Of a stretch of DNA of 51,312 nucleotides, positions 45,036 through 51,312 are shown in pieces. The first letter of the stretch is position 1. The number at the start of each line of letters is the position of its first letter. Both the position numbers and the translations under genes were made by a program. The notes beneath the pieces were generated by a model, which saw only the letters and a program-made list of their open reading frames with translations, ran no database searches and was not told the origin of the DNA. Source of the stretch: Niastella yeongjuensis (GTDB taxonomy: Bacteria; Bacteroidota; Bacteroidia; Chitinophagales; Chitinophagaceae); assembly GCF_900110245.1 (NCBI RefSeq), contig NZ_FOCZ01000026.1:1-51312 (forward strand). Direction: 5' to 3'.

Positions 45036-45122
45036 ACCTTTAACTTGAAGTAAATCATACTAAGGATTATTCCGCAGTGAAAACTTTTACAGTAGTCCCG
45101 CCATCGGCGGGATTGTTGTTTT
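45036..45122 (+). ncRNA. Candidate tracrRNA of the type II-C system
   Basis: Layout of a tracrRNA in order: anti-repeat (45036-45060, ending GAAGTAAATCATAC), nexus-like AAGGATTATTCCG (45062-45074), a GTGAAAACTTTTAC segment, a very stable CCCGCC-ATC-GGCGGG hairpin, and a T-rich end (TTGTTGTTTT). The phrase AAGG-ATTATT-CCG followed by GTGAAAAC resembles tracrRNAs I recall from other Bacteroidetes II-C loci. It lies 290 bp upstream of cas9 on the same strand. The 5' end is not certain and may be earlier. The implied CRISPR repeat would begin GTATGATTTACTTCAAG. Confidence 0.65.
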
Positions 45123-45369
45123 ATATAGACTTACATGCTTGACCATTCTTTCGCTACTAGCAAATATCATGTAACATACACGCACTTTAATTTGATCCTG
45201 AAACAATTTCCTGTTGAAAAAATATTCTTTATCATTTTGTAGTAATATTCGCATCAATAATTGTTTTAATTATATGAAGCAAGATTGTTCATGAGAACCC
45301 TTACCATGTTCAATCATGTTATTGGTACTATTCAATACAAGCTCGAAAGCGTGTATCAAATATTACTAG

Positions 45370-45382
45370 GTATGATTTACTT
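45370..45382 (+). promoter_or_regulatory. Degenerate CRISPR-repeat-like site in the cas9 leader
   Basis: GTATGATTTACTT is exactly the reverse complement of 45048-45060, the core of the candidate anti-repeat, and lies 27 bases before the cas9 ATG. After these 13 bases similarity to the predicted repeat stops. By chance a 13-base match in this 360-base gap is unlikely (of the order of 1 in 500, somewhat more for AT-rich DNA). It may let the tracrRNA pair with the cas9 mRNA leader. Confidence 0.5.
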
Positions 45383-45409
45383 TATTTATTTAAACCCTAA
45401 CGATTGCTT

Positions 45410-48400
45410 ATGCAAAAAACCACCCTTGGTTTAGATATCGGAACCAACAGTATTGGTTGGGCACTGGTTGATTTCGAGTATGGAAATAATGATAGCAAAA
45501 TCCTCGGCATGGGATGCCGCATTATTCCCATGGACGGCGAAATGCTTGGAAATTATGAAGCCGGTGTTTCCGTTTCACAAACGGCTAGTCGCAGACAAGC
45601 CCGAGGCAGCAGACGTTTGAAGGACCGGTATAAGCTTCGAAGAAAGAGACTTATTACTACCTTAAAGATCCTAGGGTGGCTTCCAGACAATTTCGAGGCA
45701 GGGCATATTTTACCGGTTTTACCCGAACAACTAGCTGAAATGCACTCACTATTCGGCACCAGCCAAATCACCCAGGACTGGTTGGTGTATTATCTGCGTA
45801 AAAAAGCCTTAATAGAGAAGGTAGAGTTATCCGAACTGGCCAGGATTCTTCTACACATGAACCAACGCCGGGGATTTAAAAGCAACCGGAAAGCCAACAA
45901 CGAAAGTAGTATTACTACCGATAATGATGTGGACGAACAGTTACCAACCCGGGAAAATAAAATAGAGGTGGTTTCTGTAATTGCCGTTAAAGATACCGGT
46001 GATACAACTCGTGGGAAAAAGGTGTTTGAAATTACGTTGGGAAATGGCATTAAGGGAACTATTGCCAGAGAAACCTTACCCGACTGGGAAGGAAAGGAAA
46101 TGGAACTGGAGATCAGAACTATTCGAAGTAAAAAAGATCCCGCGCCACGATATGAGTTTGCCATGCCGAACAAAAGCGACTGGCAAAAACTGAAAGAAGC
46201 GCTGCAAAAGGACATTGCTACTTCGGGATTACACATAGGCGAATATCTGTTCAATGAAATATTAAAGAACCGTAATTACAGGATCAGGGAAAGGGTCATC
46301 GACCGATCTCTTTTTATTGCAGAACTGACTGCAATCTGGGAAACACAAAAACAATTCCATGCTGAACTTTCAAGTCCTGAAAAAAATAATGAAATCGCCG
46401 ATACGCTTTACCTGCACAATCAGGAAAAGAAAAAAGAGATCAAAGTCAATGACCTATTGCATGTTTTGCTTCATGATATCATTTACTATCAACGCCCGCT
46501 GAAATCAAAAACAAGCACCATTGGAGACTGCCGTTTTGAAAAGAAGTCAATTTGGTTGAAAGATGCAAAGGGCAACGCCGTACAACCAGCTTTAAAAGTT
46601 ATCCCCGCCAGCGCTCCCTTATTCCAGGAATTCAGAATTTGGAAAACCCTTCACGCTTTAAAAGTAATTATAAAAGAAAAGAAAGTTAATGGGGAATTCA
46701 AAACCGATGTAGATGAGACTTTGTTACATATTACCCCTGCCATAAAGGAATCATTATTCGATTTCTTTGATAACCGGGAGGAAATAGAGATAAAAGACAT
46801 CTTAAAGTTTCTGAAACTTTCCCCCGAAACGCATTACCTCAATTATCCAGAAAACACACGGTTCAAAGGCAATGTAACAAAATGCCAGTTTCGAAAAGTA
46901 TTCAACCGGCTGAAATTTGAAGCGGGTAACACCCTGTTCCAGGATCCGGAAAAAATGAATAGCCTATGGCACCTTGTCTATTCTATAGACGACAGTACAG
47001 ACATTGAAACTGCTTTAAAAGGTAAAAAATGGCAATTCCCTGCAAACCTTGCTAAGGCTATTTCAAATTTGCCTGCCTATGCATCGCAATACGGTGCATA
47101 CAGTACCAAAGCACTTAACAAACTGTTGCCGCTCATGCGGTGTGGAAGCCGCTGGTCGGCATCGGCCATTCATTCAGACACCTTGATAAGAATTGAAAAA
47201 ATAATAACCGGCGAATATGATGAAAATATAGATGAAAGAACCAGGGACCTGGTAACACATCTTACCGCGACTGATCAATTTCAGGGGCTACCAGAACACC
47301 TGGCCACCTATGTTGTATATGGTAAACACAGCGAGAAAACAGGTGAACCGGTGGATAGCCCCGACATGGTTAAAGGCTGGGAAGAAAAAGGACCGGCCAA
47401 CCCCATCGTTAAACAAATTGTAAACGAAACGATACAGGTGGTAAAAGAGATTTGGCGACAGTATGGCCGGCCGGATGAAATACGCATTGAGATGGCAAGA
47501 GATCTAAAGAAGACAAACGACGAAAGAAAAGAGCTCTCAGCTATAAATTACAAAAACCAGGAAGATAAACGACGAATTAAAGCGATCCTAAGAGAACTTA
47601 AGATCGGTGATCCGGAATCGCTGTCAGACGTAGACAGAATGCGCATACTGGAAGAGAATGGCAACTATTCAGCTCAGGCCAATATTCTAAAGTTCTTTAA
47701 AAAAGCAACTGAGCCTACACTCGCTGAAGCTGAAAAATATCAGTTATGGGTAGAACAGAACTGTATTTCGCCTTATACTGGAAAGCCGATTCAACTTTCA
47801 CGATTATTTATTACAAGGGATTATGATATAGATCACATAATCCCCCGGGCAAGGTATTATGATGACTCCATGGGCAACAAAGTAATAGTTGAAACCTGGG
47901 CCAATAGAGAAAAAGATGACCGTACAGCAATGGAATATATCCGTCGAGGAAGTTCAATAAGTGACTTGCTTAACCCTGAGGCTTATTCAGCGCATGTCAA
48001 TCGCATATTCCGTCACAAAAAACGCCGTCACCTTTTAAGCGATGAAATACCTAAAGGGTTCATTGAACGGCAATTAAACGACACCCGTTATATCACTAAA
48101 AAAGTGGCTGAGTTATTATCACAGGTGGTTGAAAGTAAAAAAGTAAAAACTACCACCGGAAAGATCACCGATGAACTAAAGCATAAGTGGGGCATGGGCG
48201 ATATGATGAAACGACTGTTGATCGAACGTTTTGAAAGACTAGAAAAGCTCACCGGAGAAAAGAAAGTGGAATATTTAACCGACGAAGATGGCAGACGTCG
48301 ATTGCACCTGCAAGGCTTTGAAAAAAGAATAGATCACCGCCACCATGCCATAGATGCATTGATAGTTGCCTGTACTCTTGATGAACACATAACCTATATT

Positions 48401-49618
48401 AACACACTGGAGGCCCAAACAAAAGATGAAACTGAAAAATACAAGTACAAGAAGCTGTTAAAAAGTAATAAGACAAGAGATTTCAAAGAACCCTGGCATT
48501 ACTTTATTCCCGCAGCAGAAAAAGCACTGCAGCAGATTATCGTTTCTTTCAAAAACCGCCACCGCATATTGAATAAAGGCGTGAATAAACACCTTAAATA
48601 CGTAGAAAAAGATGGACAATGGGTTAAAGACTTAGTAACACAAACAAAAGGAGATTTATGGTCTGTACGGCAACCGCTTCATAAAGAAACAGTATCGGGC
48701 AAATTGCAATTCCGGAGATATAAAACGGGTAATATCAGCGATGCCATCAAACAACCAGAAAAGATTGCAGACAAAAAAGTTAAAGCGCATTTACGTTACC
48801 TGATACAGCAATTGGGACCGGATGAAAAGAAGATCAAAAAACACCTAAAGGACAACCCAGCCTTTGACAGCAATGGCAATGCAATTGAGAAGGTAACAAT
48901 GTGGTATATGAAAGAATATTATGGCAATAGGGTTTTCCTGGATGATTCATTTACTGCTGAGAAAATAAAAGAGAAGATTGCGGAATACAATACAGAAAGT
49001 GGGAAAGGGTTAAAAGGTGTTTTATTAACCCATCTTTCTAAATGGAATAATGATCCTAAAGCCGCATTCACAGGAGAAGGCATGGAAGATCTTGCTAAAA
49101 CAGCAGGCAGACCAATCACAAAAGTCACCACTTATGAAGATTCAAAAGGCAAGTTTGAGATCAGAAAAGGGCAGTTTGTTGAAGCAGCCAAAGGCACCAA
49201 CCTGTTCTTTGTGATATATGAGAATATGCAAACAGGTGATAGAGAATATGAAACACTACGACTGGATGAAGTGATCGTAGCGAAAGCCAATGGCTGGCCG
49301 GTGGTAAAAGCTAAAGAAGGGTACAGGCACTTTACACTTTCCCCTAACGACCTGGTATATGTACCGGAAGAAGGAGAAAATATAAAAATGATCGATTGGC
49401 AAATGGAGAAAGAAAAAACATCAAGACGGGTTTATAAAGTAGTAAGTTTCACTGGGTCGCAATGCTTCTTTGTTCCGCATAATTTTTCCAAAACAATAAT
49501 AGAAAAGGTAGAATTGGGATCACTGAACAAACAAGAAAAATCGCTGGATGAATTAATGATAAAAAAATGCTGCATCAAATTAAGAGTAGATAAGCTGGGA
49601 AATGTTTCGATCATCTGA
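45410..49618 (+). CDS. cas9: CRISPR-associated endonuclease Cas9, type II-C
   Basis: The 1402-residue protein is an RNA-guided DNA nuclease. From ATG 45410 (the TTG six bases earlier is not needed): RuvC-I LGLDIGTNSIGWAL with Asp9; Arg-rich bridge helix at 61-80; a large helical recognition lobe; RuvC-II EIRIEMARD with Glu694; HNH DYDIDHIIPRA with His809 and later NREK; RuvC-III DHRHHAIDAL with His978/979 and Asp982; then a PAM-interacting C-terminal part. All catalytic residues are intact. The length fits the long Bacteroidetes II-C forms (about 1400). Upstream: tracrRNA candidate; downstream: an Abi-like gene, then broken cas1. No csn2 or cas4 is seen. Confidence 0.97.
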   Translation: MQKTTLGLDIGTNSIGWALVDFEYGNNDSKILGMGCRIIPMDGEMLGNYEAGVSVSQTASRRQARGSRRLKDRYKLRRKRLITTLKILGWLPDNFEAGHILPVLPEQLAEMHSLFGTSQITQDWLVYYLRKKALIEKVELSELARILLHMNQRRGFKSNRKANNESSITTDNDVDEQLPTRENKIEVVSVIAVKDTGDTTRGKKVFEITLGNGIKGTIARETLPDWEGKEMELEIRTIRSKKDPAPRYEFAMPNKSDWQKLKEALQKDIATSGLHIGEYLFNEILKNRNYRIRERVIDRSLFIAELTAIWETQKQFHAELSSPEKNNEIADTLYLHNQEKKKEIKVNDLLHVLLHDIIYYQRPLKSKTSTIGDCRFEKKSIWLKDAKGNAVQPALKVIPASAPLFQEFRIWKTLHALKVIIKEKKVNGEFKTDVDETLLHITPAIKESLFDFFDNREEIEIKDILKFLKLSPETHYLNYPENTRFKGNVTKCQFRKVFNRLKFEAGNTLFQDPEKMNSLWHLVYSIDDSTDIETALKGKKWQFPANLAKAISNLPAYASQYGAYSTKALNKLLPLMRCGSRWSASAIHSDTLIRIEKIITGEYDENIDERTRDLVTHLTATDQFQGLPEHLATYVVYGKHSEKTGEPVDSPDMVKGWEEKGPANPIVKQIVNETIQVVKEIWRQYGRPDEIRIEMARDLKKTNDERKELSAINYKNQEDKRRIKAILRELKIGDPESLSDVDRMRILEENGNYSAQANILKFFKKATEPTLAEAEKYQLWVEQNCISPYTGKPIQLSRLFITRDYDIDHIIPRARYYDDSMGNKVIVETWANREKDDRTAMEYIRRGSSISDLLNPEAYSAHVNRIFRHKKRRHLLSDEIPKGFIERQLNDTRYITKKVAELLSQVVESKKVKTTTGKITDELKHKWGMGDMMKRLLIERFERLEKLTGEKKVEYLTDEDGRRRLHLQGFEKRIDHRHHAIDALIVACTLDEHITYINTLEAQTKDETEKYKYKKLLKSNKTRDFKEPWHYFIPAAEKALQQIIVSFKNRHRILNKGVNKHLKYVEKDGQWVKDLVTQTKGDLWSVRQPLHKETVSGKLQFRRYKTGNISDAIKQPEKIADKKVKAHLRYLIQQLGPDEKKIKKHLKDNPAFDSNGNAIEKVTMWYMKEYYGNRVFLDDSFTAEKIKEKIAEYNTESGKGLKGVLLTHLSKWNNDPKAAFTGEGMEDLAKTAGRPITKVTTYEDSKGKFEIRKGQFVEAAKGTNLFFVIYENMQTGDREYETLRLDEVIVAKANGWPVVKAKEGYRHFTLSPNDLVYVPEEGENIKMIDWQMEKEKTSRRVYKVVSFTGSQCFFVPHNFSKTIIEKVELGSLNKQEKSLDELMIKKCCIKLRVDKLGNVSII

Positions 49619-49637
49619 TATAAGATAAGAATAAAAA

Positions 49638-49661
49638 AAGGGTCATTTAAAATGACCCTTT
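49638..49661. terminator. Bidirectional hairpin after cas9
   Basis: GGGTCAT-TTAAA-ATGACCC with A/T flanks. The better U-tract is on the minus strand (CCCTTTTTTT); the plus strand has only TTTACATT. It may end cas9 transcription and also a minus-strand RNA from the 49665-49776 gap. Confidence 0.75.
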
Positions 49662-49776
49662 ACATTCTTAACCTGCAAGCTTAATTAACCTAAAGTTAAA
49701 CAGCGGCATCGCAGGGATACATCACGAAGTTACATAATCACAGTCATAAATCAAACTAATATCGACAATTATATAA

Positions 49777-50478
49777 ATGCCTAACAGCCAATTTCATACA
49801 GCCATATCTGAACCAAGGTTCTCAAGATATTATTCCGCGTGTGGAAACAATACACAGAAGGCTTCCCGACTCTACAGAGCCAATCTTTTATTATCGCAAA
49901 AAATGTACGCAGTGACTGGACTCTTTGAGGTAATTCTAAGAAATTCAATAGACAGGCATTTAATAACTAAAAAAGGGAATAACTGGTTGGCAGATGCTGT
50001 TCAGCCAGGAGGATATCTTGATATAGCTCCTGGTTGTGAAGATGCTTATCATAATATACAAGAGGGCATTCATAGACTATCCTTAAATTTTACCCACGAC
50101 AGATTAATTTCCAAACTAACATTTGGATTCTGGACCTATCATTTTGCTGCAAAAGAATTTGCAGCGGCAGGCAGTACATTGCTGGAGATATTCCCCAATC
50201 GACCATTTGGTACAAGACAAAAAACTATCTTTCAAAACCTGATAAAGGTTAATGATTTAAGAAACAGAATTGCTCATCATGAACCAATATGCTTTGATAA
50301 AACCAGTGGTACAATCTCCACCAACTATGCAGAAAAACGATACAACATAATTGTAGAACTATTATACTGGCTTGGCTGTAACCCCCAAAAGATCCTTTAT
50401 GGAATTGATGGGGTCCCAAAAGCCATCGCTAATATATTAGAAATACGACCATCAAACTTGTCTAAAATCAATAATTAG
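49777..50478 (+). CDS. Abi_2-family (AbiD/AbiF-like) HEPN protein
   Basis: The 233-residue protein resembles the Abi_2 abortive-infection family: helical start RFSRYYSACGNNTQKASRLYRANL, then MYAVTGLFEVILRNSIDRHL, LTFGFWTYHF, and VNDLRNRIAHHEPICF. The last block holds the HEPN RNase signature (Arg162-Asn-x3-His167, with His168 next). Such proteins cleave RNA and are linked to phage defence; AbiF-type members are associated with a small RNA and were proposed relatives of Cas13. It stands between cas9 and cas1 on the same strand (158-base and 70-base gaps), where no gene is usual in II-C loci. Confidence 0.82.
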   Translation: MPNSQFHTAISEPRFSRYYSACGNNTQKASRLYRANLLLSQKMYAVTGLFEVILRNSIDRHLITKKGNNWLADAVQPGGYLDIAPGCEDAYHNIQEGIHRLSLNFTHDRLISKLTFGFWTYHFAAKEFAAAGSTLLEIFPNRPFGTRQKTIFQNLIKVNDLRNRIAHHEPICFDKTSGTISTNYAEKRYNIIVELLYWLGCNPQKILYGIDGVPKAIANILEIRPSNLSKINN

Positions 50479-50548
50479 TGTCAATAATAATATGTTGAAA
50501 TAATCTCTATATTCAACTCGTTTACAATTCAACCAATTTTCAATATCC

Positions 50549-50986
50549 ATGATAAAGCGAACGCTTTATTTCGGGAATCCGGCTTATTTAAAAACTGTCA
50601 ATGAGCAACTTGTTATAGAAATGCATGATGGTGGCGAAACCAAAACCGCCCCAATTGAAGATATTGGTTTATTGATTTTGGACCACCAGCAAATAACCAT
50701 CACGCAAGCCCTCATTGCCAAATTACTCGCGAATAACACAGCATTGATCACCTGCGATCATACCCACCATCCTACCGGTATGCTGCTGAATCTTGATGGC
50801 AATAGTCTGCAGAGCATGAAATACCAGGCACAGGTAGAAGCTTCGTTACCGTTGAAAAAGCAACTCTGGCAACAAACAGTATCAATCAAAATACAGAATC
50901 AGGCTTCTTTGCTTGCCATACAAAGGGAAGAAAACAAATACCTGTTAAACCTGGTTTCGGCTGTCAAAAGTGGGGATCCGGATAAT
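50549..50986 (+). pseudogene. cas1: cas1, truncated by IS21-family insertion
   Basis: The first 146 codons of a type II Cas1 integrase: MIKRTLYFGNPAYLKTVNEQL, then IEDIGLLILDHQQITIT, LIAKLLANNTALITCDHTHHPTGMLL, and a helical part ending VKSGDPDN. In intact Cas1 that phrase is followed by xE-x-QAA...YW, in which the Glu is the first metal ligand. The frame here instead runs 26 codons into the IS end and stops at 51068. The whole catalytic half (Glu, His, Glu/Asp) is cut off. The rest should lie beyond the IS, outside the window. Confidence 0.93.
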
Positions 50987-50995
50987 TGTGTAAAA

Positions 50996-51035
50996 TCCGG
51001 CGATGTTGACCACCAATCCGGTGATGCTGACCACC
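50996..51035. repeat. IS21 terminal direct repeats
   Basis: TCCGGCGATGTTGACCACC and TCCGGTGATGCTGACCACC, 2 bases apart, two mismatches. Multiple short repeats of this kind at IS21 ends are the expected binding sites for the IstA transposase. Confidence 0.8.
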
Positions 51036-51103
51036 CCTTAGAAGTAAGCCGATTGGGGCAGTTTCTGTAATAATTTAAAGAGCTGGTTTACAAAAATAGG
51101 ATT

Positions 51104-51312
51104 CTATTTCTTTCTTAAGGATTCTCCTTTTAATTCTAACCGATGGGCGGCATGTACCATTCTATCCAGTATGGCGTCAGCCACGGTGCTATCACCTATT
51201 ACTTCATACCATTTAGCTACTGGTAATTGTGAACTGATGATGGTAGCCTTTCGGCCATGCCTGTCTTCAATAATCTCCAATAAGATCATTCTGGCGGTGT
51301 TGTCTAGTGGTT
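51104..51312 (-). CDS. istB: IstB-like helper ATPase, C-terminal part
   Basis: The last 69 or so codons of IstB, open to the window edge: [20 protein letters not shown], then [20 protein letters not shown] and [19 protein letters not shown]. Sensor-like and C-terminal motifs of the AAA+ transposition helper are visible ([22 protein letters not shown]). IstB helps IstA choose the target and assemble the complex. The upstream codons at the edge (PLDNTAR) continue the frame, so the gene is not truncated here but leaves the window. Confidence 0.92.
   Translation of the reverse strand, partial: PLDNTARMILLEIIEDRHGRKATIISSQLPVAKWYEVIGDSTVADAILDRMVHAAHRLELKGESLRKK

Larger units (their letters stand above)
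50987..51312 (-). mobile_element. IS21-family insertion sequence, left end (partial)
   Basis: The element end begins TGTGTAAAATCCGG right after the cas1 codons for SGDPDN. Two direct repeats of 19 bp follow (50996-51014 and 51017-51035), as is usual for IS21 ends, and then the 3' end of istB on the minus strand. The element runs beyond the window, so the other end and the target duplication cannot be seen. The boundary is placed from where the Cas1 reading frame stops making sense. Confidence 0.85.

Noticed and set aside
44824..45048. 74-codon open frame with TTG start
   Set aside because: No ATG, no family, and its end runs into the anti-repeat of the tracrRNA candidate. A real small protein cannot be excluded.
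50996..51035. Two 19-bp direct repeats as the beginning of a CRISPR array
   Set aside because: Only 2 bp separate them, they do not match the predicted repeat, and they sit at an IS21 end next to istB.

Overview
The window looks like a chromosomal segment of a Bacteroidetes bacterium, most likely family Chitinophagaceae (Niastella/Chitinophaga type). The reasons are the Bacteroidetes promoter form (TTTG-N19-TAnnTTTG, perfect before rpsL), glutamine synthetase type III, a type IX secretion sorting domain, the pyrG-yidC pair, lipoproteins with simple lipoboxes, and many envelope genes. This assignment is made by eye from gene content.

Positions 1-41600 are mostly core genome. Left to right: low-complexity stutter DNA; two tandem paralogous lipoproteins; an LTA-synthase-like membrane sulfatase; dipeptidyl peptidase IV; a small YXWGXW protein; fusA; two paralogous HExxH lipoprotein proteases; a T9SS-exported subtilase; rpsG and rpsL; a toxin-domain remnant; ilvE; a possible HolD-like protein; rdgB; an ECF sigma factor with a probable anti-sigma partner; a thioesterase; aroE; a phosphosulfolactate-synthase homologue; a TPR protein; two small exported proteins; yidC; pyrG; proC; hldD; purL; a four-gene glycosyltransferase/membrane cluster; glnN; and a NUDIX hydrolase. 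The str operon is split: rpsL-rpsG end in their own terminator, and fusA lies 5.2 kb further on with its own promoter behind three protease genes.

From about 42000 the DNA becomes accessory and more AT-rich. It holds unknown exported proteins, a decayed tRNA-Arg 3' half with a terminator, a DUF4160/DUF2442 pair, and a type II-C CRISPR-Cas locus: tracrRNA candidate, cas9 (all catalytic motifs intact), a HEPN/Abi_2-family gene, and cas1. Cas1 is cut after codon 146 by an IS21-family element whose istB runs off the right edge. Cas9 therefore looks functional while spacer acquisition at this locus is probably dead. No CRISPR array is visible; cas2 and the array, if present, lie beyond the IS.

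The most interesting signals are RNA-level. (1) A candidate tracrRNA lies 290 bp upstream of cas9. (2) An exact 53-bp inverted copy of its Cas9-binding tail lies 3 kb away at 42110-42162, joined to a different head that folds into a hairpin. (3) A 13-nt repeat-like sequence exactly complementary to the anti-repeat lies just before the cas9 start codon, suggesting autoregulation. (4) A HEPN RNase-like gene sits between cas9 and cas1.

A second theme is a family of composite, stuttering intergenic repeats (CTGCCTT heptamers, TTTAAACTTTCAAC-type and GTGAGTNNTGAG-type modules) that recurs at gene ends across the core part.
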